NCBI RefSeq assembly: GCF_006716905.1
Contig: NZ_VFPV01000001.1
Span: 932,001-996,000, forward strand
Direction: 5' to 3'
Source of the DNA: Acidovorax temperans
GTDB lineage: Bacteria > Pseudomonadota > Gammaproteobacteria > Burkholderiales > Burkholderiaceae_C
DNA length: 64,000 nt
Shown here: positions 16,876 through 26,231 of the stretch, one piece after another
Numbering within the stretch: the first letter of the stretch is position 1
How the letters are laid out: each line of letters starts with the position of its first letter
Position numbers and translations under genes: made by a program
The notes under the pieces: generated by a model
The model's input: the letters and a program-made list of their open reading frames with translations, nothing else
What the model was told of the DNA's origin: nothing
Databases searched by the model: none

Positions 16876-19800
16876 TCAGGCACCTTCATGGGGGTGGCGT
16901 GGCGCTGCCAGCACGGGGTGCGCGGCACTGCCTGCAGCATGCGGGGCGTGGGAAATGGGTGCCACGTGCGATCCATGCTCCACCAGAGGGCGGTTGCCTG
17001 CCAGCTTGCGCAGCAGCACGTAGAACACGGGCGTGAGGAACAAGCCAAAGGCCGTCACCCCAATCATCCCGGCGAACACGGCCACACCCATGGCGCTGCG
17101 CATTTCTGCGCCCGCACCGGTGGACAGCACCAGGGGCAGCACGCCCATCACGAAGGCCAGCGAGGTCATCAGGATGGGGCGCAGACGCAGGCGGCTGGCA
17201 TCAATGGCGGCCTGCACGGGGCTGCGGCGCGCAAACTCCACGATCAGGATCGCGTTCTTGGCCGATAGCCCCACCAGCACGATGAGCCCGATCTGCGTGA
17301 ACACGTTGTTGTCACCCTTGGTGAGCCACACGCCCGTCATCGCAGCCAGAATGCCCATGGGCACGATCAGGATGATGGCGATGGGCAGCGTGAGGCTTTC
17401 GTACTGCGCAGCCAGCACCAGGAACACCAGCAAGATGGCCAGCGGGAACACCAGCACCGCAGAGTTACCCGCCAGGATTTCCTGGTAGGTCAGCTCGGTC
17501 CATTCAAACGTGATGCCCTGGGGCAGCGTCTCTGCCGCAATGCGCTCGATAGCGGCCTGGGCCTGGCCCGACGAGAAGCCGGGCGCAGGGCCACCGTTCA
17601 CATCGGCGGCCAGGTAGCCGTTGTAGCGCATGGCACGTTCAGGGCCAAAGCTGGGCTCGATCTTCATCAGCGCAGACAGCGGCACCATCTCGCCCGTGCT
17701 GGAGCGCACCTTGAGCGCAGCCACGTCCTCAGCCCGCGCACGGTAGGCCGCATCGGCCTGCACGCGCACGCTGTAGGTGCGACCAAACTGGTTGAAGTCG
17801 TTGGCGTACAGGCTGCCCAGGTAGATCTGCAGGGTGTCGAAGATGTCCGTCACGGGCACGCCCAGCTGGCGCGCCTTGGTGCGGTCGATGTTGGCGTACA
17901 GCTGCGGCACGTTGACCTGCCAGCTGGTGAACAGGCCAGCCAGCTCGGGCGTCTGGTAGGCCTTGCCCATGAAGGCTTTCACAGCGGCGTCCATGGCTTC
18001 GTAGCCCAGCGAGGCGCGGTCTTCGATTTGCAGCTTGAAGCCACCGGTGGTGCCCAGGCCCGCCACGGGTGGCGGCGGGAACATGGCGATGAACGCTTCC
18101 TGGATGCTGCCAAACGCCTGGTTCAACTGCATGGCCACGGCACCGCCACTTTGGTCAGCGCGGGTGCGCTCGGCAAAAGGCTTGAGCGTGACGAACACGA
18201 TGCCCGAGTTGGAGCTGTTGGTAAAGCCGTTGATCGACAGGCCCGGAAAGGCGATGGCGTCTTCCACGTTCGGGTTGGTCTTGACGATTTCACCCATGCG
18301 GCGAATCACGTCTTCGGTGCGGTCCAGCGTGGCGCCATCGGGCAGCTGGGCAAAGCCCACCAGGTACTGCTTGTCTTGTGCAGGCACAAAGCCGCCGGGT
18401 ACCACCTTGAACAAGCCCCAGGTAGCGCCCACCAAGGCCAGGTAGATCACCAGCATCAGCGCCTTGCGGCCAATGACGCGCGTCACACCACCGCTGTAGG
18501 CATCAGAGCCGCGCTGGAACACGCGGTTGAAAGCGCCAAAGAAGCGGCCCAGCACCTTGTCCATGCCACACGTCAGAGCGTCCTTGGGCTCGTGGTGGCC
18601 CTTGAGCAGCAGTGCGCTCAGCGCGGGTGACAAGGTCAACGAGTTGATGGCCGAGATCACCGTGGAGATGGCAATGGTGACCGCAAACTGGCGGTAGAAC
18701 TGGCCTGTGAGCCCGCTGATAAAGGCCAGCGGCACGAACACCGCCACCAGCACCAGCGCAATCGCGATGATGGGGCCAGAGACTTCGCGCATGGCGCGGT
18801 AGGTGGCCTCGCGCGGAGTCAGGCCTTCTTCGATGTTGCGTTCGACGTTCTCCACCACCACGATGGCATCGTCCACCACGATACCAATGGCCAGCACCAG
18901 GCCGAACAGGCTCAAAGCGTTGATCGAGAAGCCCAGCAGGTGCAGCACCGCAAACGTGCCCACTACCGACACTGGCACAGCCAGCAGCGGAATGATGGAG
19001 GCGCGCCAGGTCTACAGGAACAGAATCACCACGATCACCACCAGGGCGATGGCTTCGATCAGCGTCTGGATAACGGACTTGATGGACGCACGCACGAACT
19101 GTGTGGGGTCGTACGCAATCCGGTACTCCACACCTTCGGGCATGTTCTTCTGGATCTCGTCCATGGCCCGGCGCACATTGGCCGAGATGTCGAGCGCGTT
19201 GGAGCCCGGGGCCTGGAACACGCCCATGCCCACGGCAGGGTCGTTGTTGAGCAGCGAGCGCAGCGAATAGTCGGCAGCACCCAGCTCCAGGCGGGCGATG
19301 TCGCGCAGGCGTGTCACCGCGCCGTCGGCGCTGGTCTTGACGATGATGTCGCCAAACTCTTCCTCGGTCGTCAAACGGCCTTGGGCGTTGATGGACAGCT
19401 GCAAATCCACGCCGGGCAAGCCGGGTGATGCGCCCACCACGCCGGCGGCGGCCTGCACGTTCTGGCCCCGGATGGCCGTGACCACGTCGCTGGCCGACAG
19501 GCCGCGCTGCGCGACCTTTTGCGGGTCCAGCCACACGCGCATGGAATAGTCGCCACCACCGAAGATCTGCACCTGGCCCACGCCCTGGATGCGCGCGAGC
19601 CGGTCCTTCACGTTGAGCACGGCGTAGTTGCGCAGGTAGTCGATGTCATAGCGGTTGTTGGGCGAGACCAGGTGCACCACCATGGTCAGGTCCGGCGCGC
19701 TCTTGACGGTGGTAACACTCAGGCGGCGCACTTCTTCAGGCAAGCGCGGTTCGGCCTGCGAGACACGGTTTTGCACCAGCTGCTGCGCCTTGTCCGGGTC

Positions 19801-20105
19801 GGTGCCCAGCTTGAAGGTCACGGTGAGCGTCATCACGCCATCGGTCGTAGCCTGGCTGCCCATGTAGAGCATGCCTTCCACACCGTTGATGGACTCCTCC
19901 AGCGGCGTGGCCACGGTCTCGGCGATCACCTTGGGGTTGGCGCCTGGGTACTGGGCGCGCACCACCACAGACGGCGGCGCGACCTCGGGGTATTCGGAGA
20001 TGGGCAAACCGCGCAATGCGATCAGCCCCCCCCCCCCAGGAAGATGAGCACCGACAGCACCCCGGCAAAGATGGGGCGGTCAATGAAAAAACGGGACAGG
20101 TTCAT
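16876..20105 (-). pseudogene. RND (HAE1/AcrB-type) efflux pump, frameshifted and with an internal stop
   Basis: The gene begins MNLSRFFIDRPIFAGVLSVL at 20105 and ends at 16876; repaired it would be about 1,076 residues, normal for the family. Family segments are clear: LPISEYPEVAPPSVVV, FKLGTDPDKAQQLVQNRVSQ, GIVVDDAIVVVENVER, GAGAEMRSAMGVAVF. There are two lesions. First, a run of 12 G (20026-20037) just after IFL puts translation out of frame and stops at once; 10 or 13 G would restore FLGG-LIALRGLP. Second, codon 19012-19014 is TAG where the family has Gln (VILFL-Q-TWRAS), a CAG-to-TAG change. It would have exported drugs or solvents across the envelope with the adaptor and channel beside it. 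Confidence 0.9.
20026..20037 (-). repeat. Poly-G tract (12) at the start of the RND pump gene
   Basis: Twelve consecutive C on the plus strand, G in the coding direction, lie about 23 codons into the pump gene. It is by far the longest homopolymer I saw in the window and is the site of the frameshift. Confidence 0.9.
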
Positions 20106-21139
20106 ACAAAAAATTCCTGATGACTCAGATCACTCACTGTGCTCACACGCGCTCACACAGCGGGCGACTTGGTGGCGCCCTGGGCTTGCTTGCGCTCGCC
20201 GGGCAGCTCTGCTTTGGCAGTCATGGGCACGGCCTTCGGTGCCAGCACGGCACCAGGGCGCACACGCTGCAAGCCGTTGACCACAATGGTCTCGCCCGCT
20301 TTCAGGCCCAAGGTCACCACGCGCAGGCCGTCCACCGGGGCGCCCAGCGTCACCTCGCGGTACTCGGCCTTGTTGCCTTCGGCCACCACCATCACAAACT
20401 TCTTGCTCTGGTCGGTGCCCACGGCGCGCTCGTTGATGAGCACGGCCTGGGTGCTGCGTGCCTGGCCCATGCGAATGCGCGCAAACTGGCCGGGGATGAG
20501 TGCGCCATCGGCGTTGTCAAACACCGCACGCACGCGCACGGTGCCGCTCTTGGCGTCCACCTGGTTGTCAATCAGCTGCAGGTGGCCGGCGTGCGGCGTG
20601 CCGCCACTGGTGCTGGTGCCCGTGCCCATTTGCACAGGGATACGCTCCAGCAACTGGCGCGCACTTTGCCCCTTGGCGCCGCTGCCCAGGTCTTGCAGGG
20701 CCTTCACCACGATCTGCTCGTCGGTGTCAAAGCTCGCATAAATGGGGCTGACAGAGACCAGCGACGTCAACACCGGCGCGCCCGCACCGGCAGACACCAG
20801 GTTGCCCACGGTGACTTCGATGCGGCCCACACGGCCCGCCACCGGCGCGCGCACCTGGGTGTACGACAGGTTCAGGCGTGCGGTTTGCAATGCGGCCTGC
20901 GCAGCGCGCAGGTTGGCATCGGCCTCGCGGTGGGCGTTCTGGCGCTCGTCGTGCTCACGCTGGGCGATGGCGCTTTCTTGCAGCAAGCGGGTGGAGCGGT
21001 CCAGCTCACTGCGCGTGTATGACACGCGGGCCTGCGCAGCCGCCACCTGGGCTTCGGCGCGGTCCACCTCAGCGGCGTAGGGGGCGGGGTCCACCGTCAC
21101 CAGCAGGTCGCCCTGCTTGACGAGGGCACCCTCCTTTAA

Positions 21140-22460
21140 CAGGCCGTTGAAAAATCCCCCGCCGACGCTGGCGTCGGCCAGTACGATCTGAAGCCATCGG
21201 CGAACAACCCAGACGAGGACGATGAGAGGCAACCAAGACTTCCAGGGGGCGATGTTCAGCTACATCAGCCTTGAAGAGCGCGTGCCGCAGACACACCCGC
21301 TGCGCAAACTGCGCGCCGCAGTCGATGCGCTGCTGGCGACGATGAACCGCGAGTTCGACGCGGTGTACGCCCGCCGGGGCCGCCCCTCGGTGCCGCCGGA
21401 GATGCTGCTCAAGGCCCTGCTGCTGCAGATCCTGTTCTCCATCCGCAGCGAGCGCCAGTTGGTCGAAGCGGTCAACTACAACCTGCTGTACCGCTGGTTC
21501 GTGGGCCTGAACATCGAGGACAAGGTCTGGGACCACTCCACCTTCAGCGCCAACCGCGAGCGGCTCTTCAACGAAGACTTGGCCCGCGCCTTCTTCGAGC
21601 GGGTCAAGCACACCGCCGATTGGGCGAAGTTGACCAGCGACGAACACTTCAGCGTGGACGGCACGCTGATCGAGGCCTGGGCCTCGCACAAAAGTTTCAA
21701 GCGCCGGGACGACGACCAAACCCCGACTGAGGGGCGCAATCCCGAGGTGGACTTCAAAGGACAGCAGCGCTGCAACGACACCCACGCCAGTACCACGGAC
21801 CCCGATGCCCGGCTGTTCAAGAAGAGCGCGGGCGACAAGGCTCGCCTGTGCCACATGGCGCACATCCTCATGGAAAACCGCAACGGTCTGATCGTGGACG
21901 TGGAGATCACCCATGCCAGCGGCACCGCCGAGCGCGAGGCGGCGCTCGCGATGCTTGGGCGCCGGGACAACAAGAACAAGCGGGCTACGGTCGGGGCCGA
22001 CAAGGGCTACGACAGCAAGGCCTTCATCAAGGGCTGCCGAAAGCTCAAGGTCACGCCGCACGTGGCGGCCAAGGACAAGCACTCGGCGGTGGATGCCCGG
22101 ATCACCCGACACGAGGGCTACAAGACCAGTCAGAAGGTGCGCAAGCGCATTGAGGAGGCCTTTGGCTGGATCAAGACCGTGGGTGGTCTGGCCAAGACCA
22201 AGCTCATCGGTCAGGCCAAGCTCACGGGTCAGGCGCTGCTGTGCTTTGCCACCTACAACCTGGTGCGCATGGGCAGCATCGGCGGCTGGTGGGACGCGCA
22301 TCATGCGTGAGCCCGGGGATACGTGCGCCCGAAATGGGCGAGATGGCCTGCAAACAGGCCAGATTGGCCGGTGCAATCGCTGCGCAGACGCGTCTGGGCC
22401 ACTCGTTTCTTCGAAAACAGCGTCCCTGATGCGTTCGATGCCCACTTTTTCAACGGCCTG
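21140..22460 (+). mobile_element. IS5-family insertion sequence, copy 2 (1321 bp)
   Basis: Same length, ends and transposase as the copy at 6473-7793, with a different 4-bp target duplication, TTAA at 21136-21139 and 22461-22464. It is inserted in the RND adaptor gene, in opposite orientation to that gene and in direct orientation to copy 1. Confidence 0.95.
21222..22310 (+). CDS. IS5-family DDE transposase (copy 2)
   Basis: A 362-residue transposase, identical in protein sequence to copy 1 (6555-7643), with the same intact DDE residues (VDGTLIEAW, GADKGYDSKAF, IEEAFGWIK). Identity of the two copies implies recent movement or gene conversion. Confidence 0.95.
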   Translation: MRGNQDFQGAMFSYISLEERVPQTHPLRKLRAAVDALLATMNREFDAVYARRGRPSVPPEMLLKALLLQILFSIRSERQLVEAVNYNLLYRWFVGLNIEDKVWDHSTFSANRERLFNEDLARAFFERVKHTADWAKLTSDEHFSVDGTLIEAWASHKSFKRRDDDQTPTEGRNPEVDFKGQQRCNDTHASTTDPDARLFKKSAGDKARLCHMAHILMENRNGLIVDVEITHASGTAEREAALAMLGRRDNKNKRATVGADKGYDSKAFIKGCRKLKVTPHVAAKDKHSAVDARITRHEGYKTSQKVRKRIEEAFGWIKTVGGLAKTKLIGQAKLTGQALLCFATYNLVRMGSIGGWWDAHHA

Positions 22461-22671
22461 TTAAGTGCACGGCCTGCAGCGCACCCGCAACACGGGGGCG
22501 CACCTCCACGCGCTGCACGGCCTCCATGCGGCCCGAGAAATCGGCCCACAGCGCTATGTCTTTTTGCAGCACGGCTGCCACGGACACAGGCACGCCCTGC
22601 GGGGCGGCGCCTGCAAAAGGGCCAGAAAGGCGTGTGGGGTGGTGACTCAGGGAATCAGCGGATCAGCGGCG

Positions 22672-23637
22672 TCAGGAGGACTCCCGACATCGGGTGGCTT
22701 CGAAGAACCGCCGGAACTCTTCCTGCACCGCCCCGGCACAGGGGCATTCGTGCGGGCCGGTTTCCAGCAGCGGCTCGGGCCACTTCTCGGCTTTGGCAAA
22801 CACATGCTGCGTGACTTGCAGGCCTGCGGCGTGCAGGCGCGCTGCGTAGGCCAGGGCTTCGTCACGCATGGGATCGGTGTCGCCCACCAACACCAGCGTG
22901 GGGGGCAAGCCCGCCAGGCGATGGGCCGAGGCAGGCACGGCATAAGGGTGCTCGGCATCGCGCGGGCAGCGCAGGAAATTGCGCCAGCCCTGAACCCACT
23001 TGCAGTCCACCGCGTCTCCGGTGGTGCGCCGCTGCGAAGCAGACCCTACGCAAGGGTCGAGCATGGGAGACAACAAAATTTGCCCGGCCAGTGGTGGGTG
23101 GGCCTGGTCGCGCGCCATCAGCGCCACGGCCGCCACCAGATTGCCTCCGGCCTCTTCCCCTGCCAGATACACCAAGGCCCCTTGCCCGCCCAGCTTGGTG
23201 CGATGGCGGTGCACCCACTGCAACACGCCATAGCCAGTGTCCACCGGCTGCGGAAAGGGCGTGAGCGGATAAGCCACCGACACCACCACAGCGCCCGCGC
23301 CTTCCAGCAAATGGGCCACGGTGTGGCCGTTGTCCAGATCACCCGAAACGAAAGCACCGCCGTGAAAATGCACCACCAGGGGCGACGCATGACCCGCCTT
23401 CTTGCGGCCATACATGCGCACTACCACAGGTTCACCGCTTGCCAGATCGATGGCGCTGTCTACACAGCGCGCAGAGGCAGGCTGCGCCTTGGCAGGGGCT
23501 GCTGCTGGGTGGGGCTGCGGGGCGGGACGAGGTGCGTCGGGCGGCATGGCGATGGCCTGTGAAGGAAAGGCGGGTAGGTTTGCGATGTTGGGAAATGTAC
23601 CGGCTGCGCGCAAGCCGATAAACCCGGCAAACACCAC
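22672..23637 (-). CDS. Alpha/beta hydrolase of the hormone-sensitive lipase type, nucleophile Ser replaced
   Basis: A 321-residue protein with the oxyanion-hole motif VVHFHGGAFVSGD and a late Asp motif (VLVGDTDPMRDEALAYA), both as in HSL-type esterases. The nucleophile elbow, normally GDSAGGN, reads GEEAGGN, so the catalytic Ser is Glu. The C-terminal tail is Cys- and His-containing (GPHECPCAGAVQEEF). Start is uncertain: 23637 gives an N-terminal hydrophobic stretch, 23547 (MPPDAP) is an alternative. It is divergent from the LysR gene and runs toward the truncated adaptor. Activity as an ordinary esterase is doubtful; substrate unknown. Confidence 0.75.
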   Translation of the reverse strand: MVFAGFIGLRAAGTFPNIANLPAFPSQAIAMPPDAPRPAPQPHPAAAPAKAQPASARCVDSAIDLASGEPVVVRMYGRKKAGHASPLVVHFHGGAFVSGDLDNGHTVAHLLEGAGAVVVSVAYPLTPFPQPVDTGYGVLQWVHRHRTKLGGQGALVYLAGEEAGGNLVAAVALMARDQAHPPLAGQILLSPMLDPCVGSASQRRTTGDAVDCKWVQGWRNFLRCPRDAEHPYAVPASAHRLAGLPPTLVLVGDTDPMRDEALAYAARLHAAGLQVTQHVFAKAEKWPEPLLETGPHECPCAGAVQEEFRRFFEATRCRESS

Positions 23638-23691
23638 TGCAGTGTTTCCAATCTCACAACAATCAAGGTGCTGGTTGCGTGTGAGAATTCT

Positions 23692-23726
23692 TCAGCGCCC
23701 ACAGAACCTGGTTCTGTGGGCGCTGA
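23692..23726. promoter_or_regulatory. 35-bp perfect inverted repeat between divergent LysR and hydrolase genes
   Basis: The left arm TCAGCGCCCACAGAACC and the right arm GGTTCTGTGGGCGCTGA are perfect complements of 17 bases around a single T. It ends 31 bases before the LysR start and no T-run follows, so an operator or cruciform is more likely than a terminator. Whether the LysR protein binds it is inference. Confidence 0.6.
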
Positions 23727-23757
23727 TCCACCCGTTGTCAGGATTCCAGGAGGGGCG

Positions 23758-24678
23758 ATGGACCAAATACAGGCCATGCGCATATTCACCCGTGTCGTTG
23801 AAGCCGGCACATTCACGCGCGCCGCCGATTCGTTGTCGCTGCCCAAGGCCACCGTCACCAAGCACGTGCAAGCGCTGGAAGAACGCCTGCGCGTAAAGCT
23901 GCTCAACCGCACCACCCGCCGCGTGACCGTGACGGCCGATGGCGCGGCCTACTACGAGCGTACCGTGCGGCTGCTGTCTGACCTGGATGACATTGAAGCC
24001 AGCATGACCAACGCCCGCGCCAACCCCATGGGCCGGCTGCGGGTGGACGTGGGCACCTCGGTGGCGCAGTTGCTCATCATTCCGCACCTGGCGGACTTCC
24101 AGACACGCTTTCCCGACATCCAGCTCGACCTGGGCGTGAGCGACCGCACCGTGGACCTGATTGGCGACAACGTGGACTGCGTGATCCGCGGGGGCGAGCT
24201 GAGCGACCAATCGCTGGTGGCACGGCGCATTGGCAATCTGGAATTCATCACCTTGGCATCGCCCGATTACCTCGCGCGCAAAGGCACGCCGCAGCACCCG
24301 CTGGAGCTGGAAGAAAAGCACACCAGCCTGCTGTATTTTTCGCCCCAGTCCGGGCGCCACTACCCGCTGGAGTTCCGCAAAGGTACCGAGTCCATCGACA
24401 TCAACGGCCCCTACCAGGTGAGCGTGAATGAAGCCAACGCCTACGTCACCGCAGCCCTGCACGGCATGGGTGTGGCGCAGATCACCAGCTTTCAAGCGCA
24501 AAAACATCTGAAGGCCGGGACCCTGGTGCAACTGCTGCCGGACTGGACGCAGCCCCTGCTCCCCATCTACGTGGTGTACCCGCCCAACCGACATTTGAGC
24601 GCCAAGGTACGCGCCTTTGTGGACTGGACGGCCGAACTGTTCCAGCGCGACCCACACCTGCAGCGGCACGAGGCGTGA
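23758..24678 (+). CDS. LysR-family transcriptional regulator
   Basis: A 306-residue regulator: winged helix-turn-helix at residues 1-60 (MDQIQAMRIFTRVVEAGTFT, LPKATVTKHVQALEERL, LLNRTTRRVTVT), then a LysR substrate-binding domain in the DhcR/CrgA-like branch (GRLRVDVGTSVAQLLIIP, VDCVIRGGELSD). The start at 23758 is preceded by GGAGGGGCG. It is divergent from the hydrolase and the broken RND operon, so it may have regulated one of them. Confidence 0.9.
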   Translation: MDQIQAMRIFTRVVEAGTFTRAADSLSLPKATVTKHVQALEERLRVKLLNRTTRRVTVTADGAAYYERTVRLLSDLDDIEASMTNARANPMGRLRVDVGTSVAQLLIIPHLADFQTRFPDIQLDLGVSDRTVDLIGDNVDCVIRGGELSDQSLVARRIGNLEFITLASPDYLARKGTPQHPLELEEKHTSLLYFSPQSGRHYPLEFRKGTESIDINGPYQVSVNEANAYVTAALHGMGVAQITSFQAQKHLKAGTLVQLLPDWTQPLLPIYVVYPPNRHLSAKVRAFVDWTAELFQRDPHLQRHEA

Positions 24679-24712
24679 CCGGCGGGCCGCAGGGGCGCTT
24701 ATGCTTGGGCAC

Positions 24713-25048
24713 ATGAACTCTGCCCCACCCACCGAACACACGCCCCCCACAGAAAGCAATGGGGCGCACACCACCGAGCCCGCACCCACGCCCACCCCCC
24801 CTGCCGGTGCGGCGCCTGCAAAGCAGGCGCGCAACCCGCTGCACGGCATCACGCTCGAAGCCATGGTGGTGGCGCTTGCCGATTACTTTGGCTGGGACGA
24901 ACTGGGGCGGCAGATTCCCATCCGCTGCTTCCAGATCGACCCCAGCGTGAGCTCCAGCCTCAAGTTTTTGCGCAAAACCCCGTGGGCACGCGAAAAGGTC
25001 GAGAGCCTGTACCTCTTCATGCTGCGCGAACGCAGGCGCAACGCCTGA
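24713..25048 (+). CDS. VF530 family (DUF2132) protein
   Basis: A 111-residue protein with a Pro/Thr-rich, disordered N-terminus of about 38 residues. The VF530 domain follows (NPLHGITLEAMVVALADYFG, WDELGRQIPIRCF, SSLKFLRKTPWAREKVE), which has a helical double-stranded-DNA-binding-like fold. Start is uncertain; an in-frame ATG lies at 24701. Function is not established. Stands alone. Confidence 0.85.
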   Translation: MNSAPPTEHTPPTESNGAHTTEPAPTPTPPAGAAPAKQARNPLHGITLEAMVVALADYFGWDELGRQIPIRCFQIDPSVSSSLKFLRKTPWAREKVESLYLFMLRERRRNA

Positions 25049-25122
25049 AAACACTCAAGCCTCGCAGGCGCAGCCGAGCGGGGTGAACCGGGCAGCCGTT
25101 AGACGGCCCGCCCGAGCGCCTT

Positions 25123-26082
25123 TCAGTCGCTCACCGCCACCAGGAAATCACGGCTGATACCCGCCCCGAGATCGTTCACCTTGTCCAGGAACTGGGTGAG
25201 AAAGGCGTGCAGGCCGTGCGACAGGATTTCATCGATGCGGCCATATTGCAAATCAGCTAGCAGGCGGCCCGCGCGGCGCTGGGTTTCGGCCGAATGGTCG
25301 TTGGCCAGCAGGTTCAGGTTTTCCACCACTTCATGCAGGCTGGCGTGCAGCGAACGGGGCATGTCGCGCCGCAGGATGAGCAGATCGGCTACGCGCCCCG
25401 GTGTGATCACGTCGCGGTAGACCTTGCGGTACACCTCGAACGCCGAGACGCTGCGCAAGATGGCGCTCCAGTGGTAGAAGTCGTTTTCCTGGTTGCGCTC
25501 ACTGGCGCGGCCGAAGAAGTCGTTCTGCACGGCATGGAACTTCACATCCAGCAAGCGCGCTGTGTTGTCGGCCCGCTCCAGAAAGGTGCCCATGCGCAAG
25601 AAGTGAAAGGCTTCGTCTTGCAGCATGGTGCCCGCCGTCACCCCGCGCGAGAGGTGCGAGCGGTACTTCACCCATTCCAGAAACTGGCCGGGGTCGCGCT
25701 CAAAGGCGTTGCCCTGCAGTTGCCGGTGCAGCTCCAGCCAGGTCTGGTTGATGGTTTCCCAGACTTCGGTCGTCAGGGCGCCGCGCACAGCGCGTGCGTT
25801 CTCGCGCGCAGCGCGCAGGCACGACACGATGGACGAAGGGTTGTACCCATCGCGCACCATGAAATCCAGCACATTGGCGGGCGTGATCTCGCCGTATTTG
25901 GCCGTAAAGGCGGGAATCAGTTCGCTGATAGAGAGCAACCCCTCCCAGCCTTCGCGCGCAGCCTCTGCCGCCTGGGGCAGCAGCGAGGTTTCGTAGCTTA
26001 CGCTCAGCATGCGGGCGGTGTTCTCTGCCCGTTCGGTGTAGCGGGACATCCAGAACAGATGGTCGGCGGTGCGGCTCAGCAT
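25123..26082 (-). CDS. Alpha-E domain protein
   Basis: A 319-residue all-helical alpha-E (DUF403) protein beginning MLSRTADHLFWMSRYTERAE, preceded by AAGGAGGCCGC. Conserved segments LERADNTARLLDVKFH and ENDFYHWSAILRSVSAFEVY are present and length is normal. These proteins are genetically tied to an ATP-grasp partner and are predicted to take part in peptide modification; the reaction is unknown. Its start codon overlaps the stop of a 51-codon frame that repeats its own first 19 codons. Confidence 0.9.
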   Translation of the reverse strand: MLSRTADHLFWMSRYTERAENTARMLSVSYETSLLPQAAEAAREGWEGLLSISELIPAFTAKYGEITPANVLDFMVRDGYNPSSIVSCLRAARENARAVRGALTTEVWETINQTWLELHRQLQGNAFERDPGQFLEWVKYRSHLSRGVTAGTMLQDEAFHFLRMGTFLERADNTARLLDVKFHAVQNDFFGRASERNQENDFYHWSAILRSVSAFEVYRKVYRDVITPGRVADLLILRRDMPRSLHASLHEVVENLNLLANDHSAETQRRAGRLLADLQYGRIDEILSHGLHAFLTQFLDKVNDLGAGISRDFLVAVSD

Positions 26083-26231
26083 GCGGCCTCCTTGATCGAA
26101 GAGGGCAGAGAACCACGCACATGCTGCGCACGTACGCGGTGTTGTGTTGAAAGCGCGCCTGCGGCACGCTTTACTGCCCGCTCGGCATAGCGAGACATCC
26201 AGAACCAATGGTCAGCGGTGCGGCTCAGCAT
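26076..26231 (-). pseudogene. Truncated duplicate of the alpha-E gene start, bridging the operon
   Basis: A 51-residue frame beginning MLSRTADHWFWMSRYAERA, which matches the first 19 residues of the alpha-E protein with two changes, and then unrelated sequence. Its ATG overlaps the ATP-grasp stop (TGATG) and its stop (ATGCTGA) overlaps the alpha-E start, so ribosomes could pass from gene to gene. It looks like a partial tandem duplication; whether it is translated as a leader is unknown. Confidence 0.7.

Larger units (their letters stand above)
20153..22662 (-). pseudogene. RND periplasmic adaptor (AcrA/MexA type), split by IS5-type copy 2 and lacking its 5' end
   Basis: The 3' part (20153-21139) encodes most of the adaptor: biotinyl-lipoyl and hairpin region (KEGALVKQGDLLVTVDPAPY, AEAQVAAAQARVSYTRSELD), then APVAGRVGRIEVTVGNLV and the beta-barrel. 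The 5' part continues on the far side of the IS (22461-22662): PQGVPVSVAAVLQKDIALW and GRMEAVQRVEVRPRVAGALQ. Removing the IS and one TTAA joins AVHL to KEGALV in frame. Upstream of GAAPQGV the frame meets a stop at 22663-22665 with no ATG and no signal peptide, so the true start has also been lost, next to the hydrolase gene. Two independent lesions make it non-functional. Confidence 0.9.

Noticed and set aside
20153..21232. Continuous frame joining the IS5-type left end to the adaptor
   Set aside because: It looks like an intact 359-residue gene, but the first 30 codons are IS sequence and there is no signal peptide. It is an accidental fusion, not a real start.
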